A stretch of DNA of 64,000 nucleotides from Pseudochelatococcus lubricantis (lineage in GTDB: Bacteria > Pseudomonadota > Alphaproteobacteria > Rhizobiales > Beijerinckiaceae): assembly GCF_011762225.1 (NCBI RefSeq), contig NZ_JAASQI010000007.1:229383-293382 (forward strand). Reading direction: 5' to 3'. The translations under genes and the position numbers were made by a program. Below, piece after piece: positions 43,712-52,561 of this stretch. Position 1 is the first letter of the stretch. Every line of letters starts with the position of its first letter. The notes under the pieces are model-generated. The model saw only the letters and a list, made by a program, of their open reading frames with translations, was not told the origin of the DNA and made no database searches.

Positions 43712-44826
43712 ACCGAACCTTTTTCATTCGACTTATTTCGGCAACCTCTGCCGCACTCCTTATCATAATTGTGTGGCAGAGCTTTCCTATCATTCAGAGC
43801 GTTGTGCTGGGTCGGTTTGCCGAACCGCGCGCCGTCGCTCCGCGCGGCGACTTGGCGGCGTTCGAACAAAGCACCATCACGGTTTTCAATGCCGCTCGAG
43901 ACAGTGTCGTCTTCATCACGACGGCCGAGCGTGTAGTGGATCCCTGGACCCGGAACGCCTATGACGTTCCGCGCGGGAACGGTTCAGGATTCGTCTGGGA
44001 CCAACTCGGTCATGTGGTAACGAACAACCATGTTATCGCTGGTGCAAGCCGGGCAGTCGTCAGGTTGGCTGATGGCCGTGCCTTCGCCGCGCGTCTGGTG
44101 GGGCGCGCACCCGAGCACGACCTGGCAGTCCTGCACATCGGTGTTGGTGCGGGTCGACCACCGCCGATACCCATCGGAGCCAGCAACGATCTACGTGTCG
44201 GTCAAAGCGTGTTCGCCATCGGCAATCCGTTCGGCCTCGACTGGACGATGACGACCGGAATTGTCTCGGCCCTTGGCCGCGAATTGCCGGGCGAAAACGG
44301 TCTCCCGATACGGGGCCTGATCCAGACGGACGCGGCAATCAACCCCGGAAACTCCGGTGGCCCTCTGATCGACAGCGCGGGGCGTCTGATCGGCGTCAAT
44401 ACGGCCATTTTCAGTCCATCCGGCGGCAGTGCGGGAATCGGCTTTGCGGTTCCCGTCGATACGGTCAACCGGGTGGTGCCACAGCTCATCGCTCGCGGCA
44501 GCTATGCACCACCACGACTCGGCATCTTATTCGATCCCAGGGTCGACGCGATGCTCGCGCAGGATGGCTCCTCCGGCGTCCCGGTCCTCGGAGTCGATCC
44601 TGACGGCCCCGCTGCCCGTGCGGGACTGGTGCCCGCCCGCATTAGCGGCGATGGGCTCATTGTAGTCGGCGACCGGATAATCGGCCTTGGAGCGACTAGA
44701 GTTGATGAAGCGGCTGACCTGATCACAGCGCTCGAAGCGCATCGCCCCGGGGATCAGGTTGAATTGCACATCCGGCGCGGCGATCAGCGCAAGAGCCTCA
44801 AGATCACACTCGGCGAACCGCGATAG
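43708..44826 (+). CDS. degP: DegP/HtrA-like periplasmic serine protease (S1C)
   Basis: A 372-aa protein with an N-terminal membrane anchor (about 8-24) rather than a cleavable signal. The trypsin-like triad is H108 (TNNHVI), D138 (EHDLAVL) and S216 (GNSGGPL). One PDZ domain (about 262-372) follows, so it is closer to DegS/single-PDZ HtrA than to two-PDZ DegP. It degrades or refolds envelope proteins. It is followed by htpX, with 9 bp between. Confidence 0.92.
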   Translation: MNRTFFIRLISATSAALLIIIVWQSFPIIQSVVLGRFAEPRAVAPRGDLAAFEQSTITVFNAARDSVVFITTAERVVDPWTRNAYDVPRGNGSGFVWDQLGHVVTNNHVIAGASRAVVRLADGRAFAARLVGRAPEHDLAVLHIGVGAGRPPPIPIGASNDLRVGQSVFAIGNPFGLDWTMTTGIVSALGRELPGENGLPIRGLIQTDAAINPGNSGGPLIDSAGRLIGVNTAIFSPSGGSAGIGFAVPVDTVNRVVPQLIARGSYAPPRLGILFDPRVDAMLAQDGSSGVPVLGVDPDGPAARAGLVPARISGDGLIVVGDRIIGLGATRVDEAADLITALEAHRPGDQVELHIRRGDQRKSLKITLGEPR

Positions 44827-44835
44827 GAGCCGGAA

Positions 44836-45780
44836 ATGCCCGCTGTCTCGACGAGGCATCGATTTATCAATCTCGTCCAATCCGCGCTCTTGCTTGGCCT
44901 TATGGCGATGATCGCCTGGGTGTCCATGACAGCGGTCGTCGGCGCGGAGGTCGGGCTGCTGCTTGCCTTCGGAATGGTTGCGGGTCTGATTTTTGTCCCC
45001 AATCTGCCGCAAGACTTCTTGCTGTCCGCATATCAGGCGGAGCGCATAACGGGACGTGATGCGCCCGGCCTTGTCGCAGGAATAGCGGAACTTGCGCGAC
45101 GTGCCGATTTGCCGCGCGCGCCGAAGCTCTATCGCGTATCGAGCCCGTTGCCGAACGCCTTCGCGATGGGCAGTCCGGAAGACAGTACAATCTGCGTCAC
45201 CGATGGACTGCTTCAACTCCTCGACGGTCGCGAACTCGTCGGCGTCCTGGCTCACGAAGTTGGCCACATCGCGAACCGCGACCTGTGGATCATGGGATTG
45301 GCAGATATGATGTCACGGTTGGTTTCCATCGCGAGTTGGCTTGGACAATTCCTGCTGCTCCTCAACCTACCTCTTATTTTCGCGGGCGCGGTCTATGTTC
45401 CGTGGCATATCGTGGCGCTTCTCATCTTCGCGCCCACCTTGATGGCGCTCGTGCAGCTCGGCCTGTCGCGCACCCGCGAGTATGACGCAGATCGCGCGGC
45501 GGCGGAGCTGACCGGCGACCCGGAGGGTCTCATGAGAGCGCTGAGCAAACTCGAACGCCGTGTCGGAAGGTTCTGGGAAGAAATTTTTCTTCCCGGCCGA
45601 CGCATTCCCGAGCCGTCTCTCTTGCGGACGCATCCAAGCACAGAAAGCCGGATCGCCAGGCTGCGTGAACTCACCGCCCTGGCAACACCGCAATATCCGA
45701 CAATCGCGGGCATGTCTTATAAACCACGGCTACCCTCGTTCTTGCCGCCCAAATTCCGTCGACACGGAGTCTATTGGTAG
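44836..45780 (+). CDS. htpX: HtpX-like M48 membrane metalloprotease
   Basis: A 314-aa protein with membrane helices at about 14-33, 37-55, 158-180 and 186-208. The zinc site is HEVGH at 140-144, with the third ligand E215 in SRTREYDADR. HtpX digests damaged inner-membrane proteins alongside FtsH; both occur in this locus. It is the last gene of the rightward operon. Between its stop and the convergent recombinase, 134 bases hold no gene. Confidence 0.93.
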   Translation: MPAVSTRHRFINLVQSALLLGLMAMIAWVSMTAVVGAEVGLLLAFGMVAGLIFVPNLPQDFLLSAYQAERITGRDAPGLVAGIAELARRADLPRAPKLYRVSSPLPNAFAMGSPEDSTICVTDGLLQLLDGRELVGVLAHEVGHIANRDLWIMGLADMMSRLVSIASWLGQFLLLLNLPLIFAGAVYVPWHIVALLIFAPTLMALVQLGLSRTREYDADRAAAELTGDPEGLMRALSKLERRVGRFWEEIFLPGRRIPEPSLLRTHPSTESRIARLRELTALATPQYPTIAGMSYKPRLPSFLPPKFRRHGVYW

Positions 45781-45914
45781 AAATCACCTGTCTTTCGTTG
45801 CACTCGGGCAAATCTGCGCATACGAGGAAATGCTCGGAGGTGGGCGGGAGTTGTGGGCGATTCGCCATGGCTTATCAGAGAGTTAGAGGATGAGTCCTTT
45901 CCCTCCGCCACTAC

Positions 45915-47609
45915 TCAGAATTTCGCCCAACTGCGATGGGTTGCGCAGGAACCGGAGCAGACGCCTCGCATCCGGTTTCCGATCCTCCGCCACTTCGGTA
46001 TAAAACCGGGAACGCCGATTCCCGCCGTTTTCCCTCCCTTAGCGGCCACCAGCGTCCGCAACAGGACGTTTTTGCTTCCTTTGATGTATATCGCGTCATC
46101 CGCGACCTCGACGTGCTGGGCGAAGGCCCGGACGTGTTCCCGCCGATAGCCGCCCTTTCCAAGCCGCAGTCGGGTGCGTGCTTCGCTCGCCAGTTCCCGC
46201 ACGGCTGCCCCGGTGAGGCGCTGGTGGGTTGAGCTTGCGAGCATAGCTTCGATCCGCGTGGCATCGGCCCGCGCCTGATCCCGAAGCGCTGTGAGGCCCG
46301 CGATGCGCTCGCCAAGGGAAGACTCGGCCGGGTCGAGCGAACCGGCTTCAATGGCGTCGTAGAGGCGCTTGAGGCGGTTGTCGGCCTCGGCCGCGCGATG
46401 GTTCAACTCGGCGATATGCTGGCTGCGCCGCTCGACGCCTTCCTGCCGGCGATCCAGAAGCGAGGCGAGAACGTCTTCGATCCGCTCGGGGTCGAGTAGC
46501 CTTTCCTCGATATGCGTCACCACCATGCGGTCGAGCTTATCCATCGGGATCGCACGGCCCTTGCAGCCAGTTTCGCCCTGCCGCGCCCGGATCGAACAGG
46601 CATAATAGCGATAGCGGCCGTTCTTGCCGGTGCGCAGCGTCATGGCCCCGCCGCAGTTGCCGCAATGGCAAATGCCAGTCAGCAAGTTCGGGCCGCTGAC
46701 GACGCGCGGCGGCGTCACCTTCGGATTGTTGACCTTCAAGCGGTTCTGAACAGCCTCGAATATCTCAAGGTCGATCAGCGGCGGCACGGGAACGGTAACG
46801 ATTTCTTCCTCGGACTTCACCACGCCCTTGTTGGAGCGGCGATTGAAGCGATGCTCGCCGATATAGGTGCGCCGTGTCAGGACACGGTGAAGCTGGCCGA
46901 TGCCCCAACGCCCGCCGTTGCGCGTGAACATGCGGTTCCTGTTGAGGTAGCTGACGATATTCTTGACGCCCATCGGGCCGGAAGTGCCGTCGCCTTCTGA
47001 TGCAAGGCGGAAGATCAGCCGCACGGTGTCGGCATGAAGCGGGTCGATCTCCAGCTTCTTCTTCATCTTTGCGCCGCGCTGCTCGGCATCGACGACACGG
47101 TAGCCGATGGGCGGCAGGGAGCCGTTCCAGAAGCCTTGCCGGGCGTTCTCCTTCAACGCCCGGATGACATGCTTGCCGTTCTCCTTCGACTGGTATTCGT
47201 CGAACAGGGCCATGATCTGCCGCATCATGACGTGCATGGGATCGTCGCCCATCTCCTGCGTGATGGACACTAGCTTGACGCCGTTCTTGGCGAGCTTCCT
47301 GACGTTGAACTCCAGCTCGAAGTGATCGCGGAAGAACCGGCTGAACGAATGGACCACAACCACATCGAAGGGCGCGGGCTTGGACGTGCCTGCCTCGATC
47401 ATCCGTTGGAACTCGGGGCGGCGGTCATTGGTGGCCGAAGCGCCGGCTTCCGCGAAGGTTTCGACAAGATGGTAGCCGCGCGAGGCGCAATAAGCCTCGC
47501 CCTGCTTGCGCTGGTCGGGGATCGACACGTCATGCTCGGCCTGCCGTGTCGTGGAGACGCGCAGATAGAGCGCGGCGCGCAAGGCGACATGGGGACTTTG
47601 CATATTCAT
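45915..47609 (-). CDS. large serine recombinase
   Basis: A 564-aa protein. The catalytic resolvase domain (about 10-160) has the nucleophile S19 in YLRVSTTRQ. The recombinase domain (about 165-290) and a zinc ribbon with paired cysteines (ICHCGNCGGAM and a later CSIR...GCKG, about 318-352) follow, then a coiled coil (about 395-470) that normally controls integration directionality. Enzymes of this layout integrate phages, ICEs or transposons of the Tn4451/TnpX kind. Its ATG overlaps the antitoxin stop, tying it to the toxin-antitoxin operon. It probably mobilised the adjacent region. Confidence 0.9.
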   Translation of the reverse strand: MNMQSPHVALRAALYLRVSTTRQAEHDVSIPDQRKQGEAYCASRGYHLVETFAEAGASATNDRRPEFQRMIEAGTSKPAPFDVVVVHSFSRFFRDHFELEFNVRKLAKNGVKLVSITQEMGDDPMHVMMRQIMALFDEYQSKENGKHVIRALKENARQGFWNGSLPPIGYRVVDAEQRGAKMKKKLEIDPLHADTVRLIFRLASEGDGTSGPMGVKNIVSYLNRNRMFTRNGGRWGIGQLHRVLTRRTYIGEHRFNRRSNKGVVKSEEEIVTVPVPPLIDLEIFEAVQNRLKVNNPKVTPPRVVSGPNLLTGICHCGNCGGAMTLRTGKNGRYRYYACSIRARQGETGCKGRAIPMDKLDRMVVTHIEERLLDPERIEDVLASLLDRRQEGVERRSQHIAELNHRAAEADNRLKRLYDAIEAGSLDPAESSLGERIAGLTALRDQARADATRIEAMLASSTHQRLTGAAVRELASEARTRLRLGKGGYRREHVRAFAQHVEVADDAIYIKGSKNVLLRTLVAAKGGKTAGIGVPGFIPKWRRIGNRMRGVCSGSCATHRSWAKF

Positions 47610-47995
47610 AGCGCGTTTCCTTTCGCGGCCCGGCGTTCGATCAGCGGCAGCTCCAGCGCCACGCGGTCATGCAGCACCTTGGGAACGACCTTCTGGCCCT
47701 CGCCGGGCTCCATGCGGACAAGGCCGTAGTTCGCCATCGTTTTGAGGGTCCGGGACAGGCTGGGCTTCGACCGCCCGGTCATCCGCGACAGTTCCTCCAG
47801 CGAGCCGGGCGACTGCTCGTCGATGACGCGCAGCAGTTCGCGGTTCCCGCTGGACAGGATTTGCGCGAAGGACTCCGTGGACGTGAACCACACCTTCGGA
47901 TCGCCGGGCGCGGGCTTTTCCTCGCCCCTGGCGATCCGCATGGTGCGGGCCTTCATTTCTTCATAGTCGGCAATCCCGACTTTCAATGTAGTCAT
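47606..47995 (-). CDS. tumA: TumA-like antitoxin / winged-helix DNA-binding protein
   Basis: A 129-aa protein. The N-terminal 50 residues (MTTLKVGIADYEEMKARTMRIARGE, then PKVWFTSTESFAQILS) match the antitoxin type that pairs with DUF6516 toxins. Residues 50-110 are a MarR-like winged helix (LEELSRMTGRSKPSLSRTLKTMANYGLV). It presumably neutralises the toxin encoded upstream and represses the operon. It overlaps both neighbours by 4 bp. Confidence 0.78.
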   Translation of the reverse strand: MTTLKVGIADYEEMKARTMRIARGEEKPAPGDPKVWFTSTESFAQILSSGNRELLRVIDEQSPGSLEELSRMTGRSKPSLSRTLKTMANYGLVRMEPGEGQKVVPKVLHDRVALELPLIERRAAKGNAL

Positions 47996-48345
47996 GTTAC
48001 GCCTCGCTCCTTCAACACCGCGTCCACCGCCTGCCAGAAGTCGGCCAGCAACGTGGCCGCATCCTCGTAGGCATAGGGCTTCACGGTCTGGAGGCGGTGC
48101 CGATGGTCCATCGACTCGCCCCTCCTGCCTCGGCCAACCGGATGGGCGTTATCGAAACCGACCAGCCGTTCGCCCGAAGGCCCGTGAAGCGTGAGCGAAT
48201 AATCGAGGCCGTGCGGCCTCGAAGGCGATGCCGGAACGCGGGTGATAACGAACTTCGCCCAATGGCCGCCCTCGGGATCGACAACGAGCACCTGTCCGTC
48301 GAGGTCCAGAAGCGTGTCGAGGCTCGGGTCACGATCCTCGCTCAT
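47992..48345 (-). CDS. tumE: TumE-like toxin (DUF6516)
   Basis: A 117-aa protein of the DUF6516 type: GGHWAKFVITRVP near 26-38, RPHGLDYSLTLHGPSGERLVGFDNAHPV near 43-70, then a DHRH stretch. TumE toxins act with TumA antitoxins, and RNase-like activity has been proposed for the family. The toxin gene precedes the antitoxin gene, an order found in several such pairs. A candidate operator palindrome lies 10 bp before its start. Confidence 0.75.
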   Translation of the reverse strand: MSEDRDPSLDTLLDLDGQVLVVDPEGGHWAKFVITRVPASPSRPHGLDYSLTLHGPSGERLVGFDNAHPVGRGRRGESMDHRHRLQTVKPYAYEDAATLLADFWQAVDAVLKERGVT

Positions 48346-48665
48346 GGCTTACTGTTACCATCTGTTGGTAATAGCTGCAAGCCCTGATTGTCGGGATCGG
48401 GGTCGATGGGGCCGAACAGCCGGTCAAGCACGTCGCCGAAATACCGCTCGAAGATTTGCAGTTCTTCCTCGGTGATCGGCACCTTCTCGGGCCAGTCATC
48501 GAAGACGGGCAACGACTCCACATCGACGATGCGAAGCGGCGACCTGCGGCGCTCCCGGCCGTCTGGCGTAGGTTCGTCAGCATAGTCGAAAAGATCGTCG
48601 GGAAGTGTTTCGGGGACCGGCTGTCGCGGTCGCCCTTTGCGGGCGCGACGGCGCTCTGCACACAC
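48342..48665 (-). CDS. hypothetical acidic protein heading the recombinase operon
   Basis: A 107-aa protein with a GTG start at 48665 and strong AAGGAGG (48671-48677 complement). A basic N-terminus is followed by acidic segments (DLFDYADEPTPD and ITEEELQIFERYFGDVLDRLFG). No domain is recognised. Its stop overlaps the TumE start, so it is the first gene of a four-gene tiled operon ending in the recombinase. It could be a directionality or accessory factor, but that is only a contextual guess. Confidence 0.6.
   Translation of the reverse strand: MCAERRRARKGRPRQPVPETLPDDLFDYADEPTPDGRERRRSPLRIVDVESLPVFDDWPEKVPITEEELQIFERYFGDVLDRLFGPIDPDPDNQGLQLLPTDGNSKP
48355..48371. promoter_or_regulatory. candidate toxin-antitoxin operator
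   Basis: TTACCA (48355-48360) and TGGTAA (48366-48371) form an inverted repeat with a 5-base spacer, 10 bases before the TumE start. It lies inside the end of the upstream gene, as expected if an internal promoter drives the toxin-antitoxin pair. Confidence 0.45.
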
Positions 48666-48715
48666 GGAATCCTCCTTGGTTCTGGTGGATTCCGGGGCGC
48701 TATAGGCCCCGGAAT
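48666..48715 (-). promoter_or_regulatory. mutually exclusive hairpins over the start of the recombinase operon
   Basis: ATTCCGGGGC (48689-48698) and GCCCCGGAAT (48706-48715) form a perfect 10-bp stem with a 7-base loop. GGATTCC (48687-48693) can instead pair with GGAATCC (48666-48672), enclosing the Shine-Dalgarno sequence of the GTG start. Both stems use 48689-48693, so only one can form at a time. Confidence 0.5.
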
Positions 48716-48808
48716 TAGGCGAACCATGGAGGGCAGTCGGCGGCCTGTAGCGTGCCGAATTTGCGTTGATGTGCTGGCGGCACCCCTTACACCATTACGC
48801 AGAGAGCC

Positions 48809-49468
48809 CTAAGTAGTCATTTGCGTCCGAAGCTGGACGCTGCGCAACCAAGCGCAACACATATCGGTCAGGCGGGCTTTCAACGCCGCAATCTGTTCCT
48901 TGTCCAACTCCCGTTCAAAGGCGTTGCGCACCGCGCCATAGATCACGGTTGTCAGGGTCAGATTTATCGCTGCCGCATCCTCTGGCGGCAGGTCGGATGC
49001 CTGACGAAACATTGCAGTTGTTGCAGTGTCTACCCGCGTGGCGAAGGCATTCATCAGCGCATTGTTGTCCAGTGCCGCAACCGAACGATAGAGTGCCTGT
49101 GTCAGGTCGGCCCGCTCGGTCTTAGCAGTCCAATAGGTCTCGATCAGCGCCGCGACCATTTCTGAGACCTGGTGCCCCGCCCTTCTTGCGCAGGTCTGCT
49201 CAACACGTTCTGCCAAGGCATTCAAATAGCGCTCGTTCAACGCAATGATGAGCGCCAGTTTGTTCGGGAAATACTGATACATAGTCCCGACCGATACGCC
49301 CGCCCGCTCTGCCACGCGTGTTGTTGTCAGGCGGGCCATACCTTCGGACAACAAAACCTGAATGGTTGCCTCGAAAATCGCGTCCACCGTGACACGCGAG
49401 CGACTTTGCACCGGTGTTTTTCGGGGCTTAGCACCTTGCAAGGCATGGGACGTCATATGCGAATCCAA
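48809..49468 (-). CDS. TetR-family transcriptional regulator
   Basis: A 219-aa protein from the TTG at 49468, supported by AAGGAAAG 9 bases upstream; an ATG at 49456 would give 215 aa but lacks such a signal. The helix-turn-helix (LTTTRVAERAGVSVGTMYQYFPNKLALI, about 47-74) is typical, and the C-terminal ligand domain is of the TetR_C type. It diverges from an SDR gene, which it probably represses through the palindrome between them. The inducer is unknown. Confidence 0.88.
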   Translation of the reverse strand: MDSHMTSHALQGAKPRKTPVQSRSRVTVDAIFEATIQVLLSEGMARLTTTRVAERAGVSVGTMYQYFPNKLALIIALNERYLNALAERVEQTCARRAGHQVSEMVAALIETYWTAKTERADLTQALYRSVAALDNNALMNAFATRVDTATTAMFRQASDLPPEDAAAINLTLTTVIYGAVRNAFERELDKEQIAALKARLTDMCCAWLRSVQLRTQMTT

Positions 49469-49482
49469 AATCTGAGCTTTCC

Positions 49483-49509
49483 TTCATATATTGCAATCAA
49501 AGATATGAA
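49483..49509. promoter_or_regulatory. candidate TetR operator between tetR and SDR genes
   Basis: TTCATAT (49483-49489) and ATATGAA (49503-49509) are perfect inverted arms separated by 13 bases, centred in the 53-bp gap between the divergent genes. The span would overlap both promoters. Confidence 0.5.
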
Positions 49510-49521
49510 AGGAACACAGAA

Positions 49522-50241
49522 ATGACGGAGAACCGCATCGCCCTCGTGACCGGTGGCAACAAGGGCATCGGCTTGGAGATCGCCCGTAAGCTGGCTCAAG
49601 CCGGTGTCCATGTGCTGATCGGCAGCCGCGACAAGATGCGCGGAGACGAGGCCGCCGCCGCCTTGGCCAAGGACGGGCTGACAGTGAAGGCGGTTTCGTT
49701 GGACCTCGATAAACCGGAGACTATCGCCGCCACGGCGGATGCCATCTCCGCCGAGCACGGTCGTCTGGACATTCTGGTAAACAACGCTGGGATCTTTGAT
49801 TTTGCAGATGCTCCACCCAGCAGGGCCTCGGTTGATGCTGTGCGGCGGACGATGGAGGTGAACTTCATAGGCACACTAGCCGTAACGCAGGCCATGCTTC
49901 CCTTGCTGCGCGCCGCGCCAGAAGGGCGCATCGTCAACTTATCCAGTGCGCTTGGGTCTCTGACAATGAACGCCGATCCGACCTCGGCTTACTATTCGCA
50001 GCAATTCATCGGATACAACGCATCGAAAGCGGCGCTGAACATGTTGACGATCCAGCTGCACGAGGAGCTGCGGGGCACAAATATCAAGGTGAATTCGGTC
50101 AGCCCCGGCTTCGTGAAAACCGACCTTACCGGTTATGGCACAATGTTGCCCGAAGAGGGAGCACGGCTTCCTGCAGAATATGCGCTGAACGCTACAGGCA
50201 GTGGTGGATTCGTTGAACCAGACGGCAAATCACCTTGGTAA
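49522..50241 (+). CDS. short-chain dehydrogenase/reductase (carbonyl reductase-like)
   Basis: A 239-aa classical SDR. The NADP-binding TGGNKGIG is at about 11-18, NNAG at about 89-92, and the active site is Ser in NLSSALGS with YNASK (Y168, K172 by pattern). The sequence resembles carbonyl reductases acting on aldehydes, ketones or quinones. It is probably induced with loss of TetR binding. A second SDR with the same terminal FxxPDGxxPW pattern lies at 53573-54319. AAAGGAAC precedes the ATG. Confidence 0.9.
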   Translation: MTENRIALVTGGNKGIGLEIARKLAQAGVHVLIGSRDKMRGDEAAAALAKDGLTVKAVSLDLDKPETIAATADAISAEHGRLDILVNNAGIFDFADAPPSRASVDAVRRTMEVNFIGTLAVTQAMLPLLRAAPEGRIVNLSSALGSLTMNADPTSAYYSQQFIGYNASKAALNMLTIQLHEELRGTNIKVNSVSPGFVKTDLTGYGTMLPEEGARLPAEYALNATGSGGFVEPDGKSPW

Positions 50242-50286
50242 TGAGTGCGGGGCAAAGCAGAATGACCAAATTGTCCCGCATAGCCG

Positions 50287-50523
50287 TCATCCAACTTGCA
50301 AGTCCGCAATAGCTCGCCGTGCCTTGGCGAAGCCGCGATCCGTGGCGATGAACCGCTCCAGCATGGGCACGATCAGCCTGACGGGATCGGCGGCGGGCTG
50401 GCCGCTCTCGCGGGCCAGCACCTCGGCATAGGCGACCAGATCGCGGTGAATCGGCGCAGGCAACTCCACCGTCACCTTGACGGGCTTGTCGTCGGGCAGC
50501 GGGCCGAGTTTCAGCCTCGTCAT
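50287..50523 (-). CDS. DUF2274 protein of Trb-type ICEs
   Basis: A 78-aa protein starting at the ATG at 50523, 6 bases after AGGAGG. KLGPLPDDKPVKVTVELPAPIHRDLVAYAEVLA is characteristic of DUF2274, a ribbon-helix-helix-like protein encoded after trbI in this ICE class. It marks the 3' end of the conjugation operon. Its role is unknown, possibly regulation of transfer genes. Confidence 0.9.
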   Translation of the reverse strand: MTRLKLGPLPDDKPVKVTVELPAPIHRDLVAYAEVLARESGQPAADPVRLIVPMLERFIATDRGFAKARRAIADLQVG

Positions 50524-50525
50524 GG

Positions 50526-51677
50526 TCAACCTCCTGCCGGCTCGAACACAAGGTCGCGGGTGACGATGATCCTGACCGGGAAGCCCGGCCGGATGGTCAG
50601 CGTCGGCGCGACCTGCAACTGGCGCTGGACGATCTGCTGTCCCGCCTGATTGACGGTATCCTGCGCCCCGTCACGGATGGCGCGGATGAGCCGGTCCTCG
50701 TCGCTGGTCGCCAGCTCCGTGCCCACTGCGAGCAGCGTGGACAGCCCTGCGGCCTTCATCAGATCCCACCAATGGTAATCTACGCCATCCTCAAGCCCGG
50801 CGTAGCCGCTGGCGTCCGCGCCCGGCAGGCGCTCCAGAACGATGGAACGGCCGCCCGGCAGGATCAGGCGGTTCCACACCAGCAACACGCGGCGCTGGCC
50901 GAAGGTCACGCCGTCATCGTATTGGCCGATGATGCGCGTTCCCTGCGGGATCAGGAGCAGGCTGCCGGTCGGGCTGTCATAGACGTTCTCCGTCACTTGC
51001 GCCGTGATCTGGCCCGGTAGGTCCGAGCGGATGCCGGTGATGAGCGCGGCCGGGATCACGGCCCCGGCCTGAAGGACGTAGGGCGATACCGGCGGCGTGA
51101 CGCGATCCGTCGAAACCGTCTGCCGGTCCACGGGTCCATTCAGAAAAGCCGTTTGCCGATCCTGCGTCGCGGGCTGGCCGCCGAGGCCGAGTCCTGCAAG
51201 GCCGGGCATGGACGTTCCTGCCGGCGCTCCCGTGCGTGGGCCGGACTGGAAGAACACATTGCTCAAGCGCGCGGCTTCTTCCTCGGCGAGACGGCGCTGT
51301 TCGTCGGGGTCGACGGCGGGCGTCGCCATGACGGGCGGTGTAACCGACTGTCCCCTGTTCTGCGCGTCGAGGATCGGGCCGCCGAGGTCGCCCGGCAGCG
51401 CGGGGCCGAGCACTGGCCCGGTATAGTCGCGCGGCAAACCGGCAAGGCCATCCGCCGTGGATCGGTTCTCGGTCGAATAGAGTTCTTCGCTGCCCTGTCC
51501 CCTATCTCGGGTCTGGAGCGCGTAGATCAGTGCCCCGCCGATCCCGAACAGCGCGACGGCTCCGACACCGGCGAGCATCTTGCGGGACAGGCGGGTGACG
51601 CGCGGCGGTTCGGCACGCAGCCGCATGGGCGCGGTGGTGTCTGCTGCGGCTTCTAAAGGGGTCGTGTCTTCGGTCAT
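50526..51677 (-). CDS. trbI: TrbI (VirB10-like) conjugation channel protein
   Basis: A 383-aa protein with a short cytosolic N-terminus, one membrane helix (about 34-52), a Pro/Gly-rich periplasmic region and a C-terminal beta barrel (about 195-380, with VIPAALITGIRSDLPGQITAQV and LLLIPQGTRIIGQYD). VirB10 spans both membranes in type IV secretion. The gene appears intact, but without trbB-F and a full trbG it cannot work alone. It overlaps trbG by 4 bp. Confidence 0.93.
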   Translation of the reverse strand: MTEDTTPLEAAADTTAPMRLRAEPPRVTRLSRKMLAGVGAVALFGIGGALIYALQTRDRGQGSEELYSTENRSTADGLAGLPRDYTGPVLGPALPGDLGGPILDAQNRGQSVTPPVMATPAVDPDEQRRLAEEEAARLSNVFFQSGPRTGAPAGTSMPGLAGLGLGGQPATQDRQTAFLNGPVDRQTVSTDRVTPPVSPYVLQAGAVIPAALITGIRSDLPGQITAQVTENVYDSPTGSLLLIPQGTRIIGQYDDGVTFGQRRVLLVWNRLILPGGRSIVLERLPGADASGYAGLEDGVDYHWWDLMKAAGLSTLLAVGTELATSDEDRLIRAIRDGAQDTVNQAGQQIVQRQLQVAPTLTIRPGFPVRIIVTRDLVFEPAGG

Positions 51678-52399
51678 GATGGGGATTCTCCGGTCGCCTT
51701 TGCCGGCTGTGCGGCCTGCCGTTGCTCGATGCGGACGATCCTGACGGTCTGCTGGCGATCACCGCTGCCAAGGCGCAGTTCGGCCGCGCCGAACAGGCGG
51801 TCCACGATCAGGATGTTCTGGTGGATGCGGCTGTTGGCGATCTGGGTCTCGCCATCGGAGCCGATGACGAAGATCGGCGGCATCTCGCCTTGCACGATGC
51901 CGCGCGGGAAGACGACATAGACGCGGCGGCCGTCGTCGAAGACGGAAATGGGCCGCCACGGCGGACTGTCTCCGGTCAAGCCGTAGCGATAGTTGCGCGC
52001 AGCCTCTGCCGGAATGATCGGCGCGGCGGGAACGGTCTGGCGCTGGCCTGCTGGCGTCGCGGGATAGGCCCATGCCACGGCCGGCATGTAGAGCGATTCC
52101 CGCGCGCGCAGCTCGATCATGTAGGTGCGCCGGTCGGTGGTGACGACAAGGTTGGTGGAAATGTCCGGCCGTGTCGGCTTCACGAGGATATGGACACGGC
52201 GGTTTGCACCGCTGCCGCTCTCGGTGTCGCCGATGATCCAGCGGGCGGTATCGCCTGCCGCAATTGGTCCCGCGCCGGTCAGGCTCTCGCCCGGCTCCAG
52301 CGCGATGGTGGTGATCTGTCCGGGCGCGGCATAGACCTGATAGAGCGCGCCTTCCGACCAAGGATAAATCTGGATGGCGTTATAGTAAGACGACAACAA
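51674..52399 (-). pseudogene. trbG: TrbG (VirB9-like), 5'-truncated
   Basis: 241 codons from a TTG. The C-terminal VirB9 fold is present (YQVYAAPGQITTIALEPGESL, RVHILVKPTRPDISTNLVVTTDRRTYMIEL). The signal peptide and roughly the first 80-100 residues of a normal TrbG (about 320-340 aa) are missing. Recognisable TrbG sequence begins at about NAIQIYPW (near 52385). Upstream DNA to 52561 is unrelated to any trb gene. The break is where the cargo block begins. Confidence 0.82.
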
Positions 52400-52561
52400 T
52401 CTGACCCCAAAGGATTCGGCCTCCGCGCATACAGGCTCCAGTCGGCAAAAGAGACGGAGCCGATCAGAGAGTAGGCAAAATCGGGACGGGCAACGGGAAA
52501 CAGGATGCCGGAGGGCTGCCGGATACTATCGGCGGCAAATAGGACGGATTACCCTGAGCCG

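Noticed and set aside
52400..52561. GGGGTC-containing sequence next to truncated trbG considered as a Tn3-type transposon end
   Set aside because: No matching inverted end, transposase or target duplication could be found nearby, so the break cannot be assigned to a transposon.
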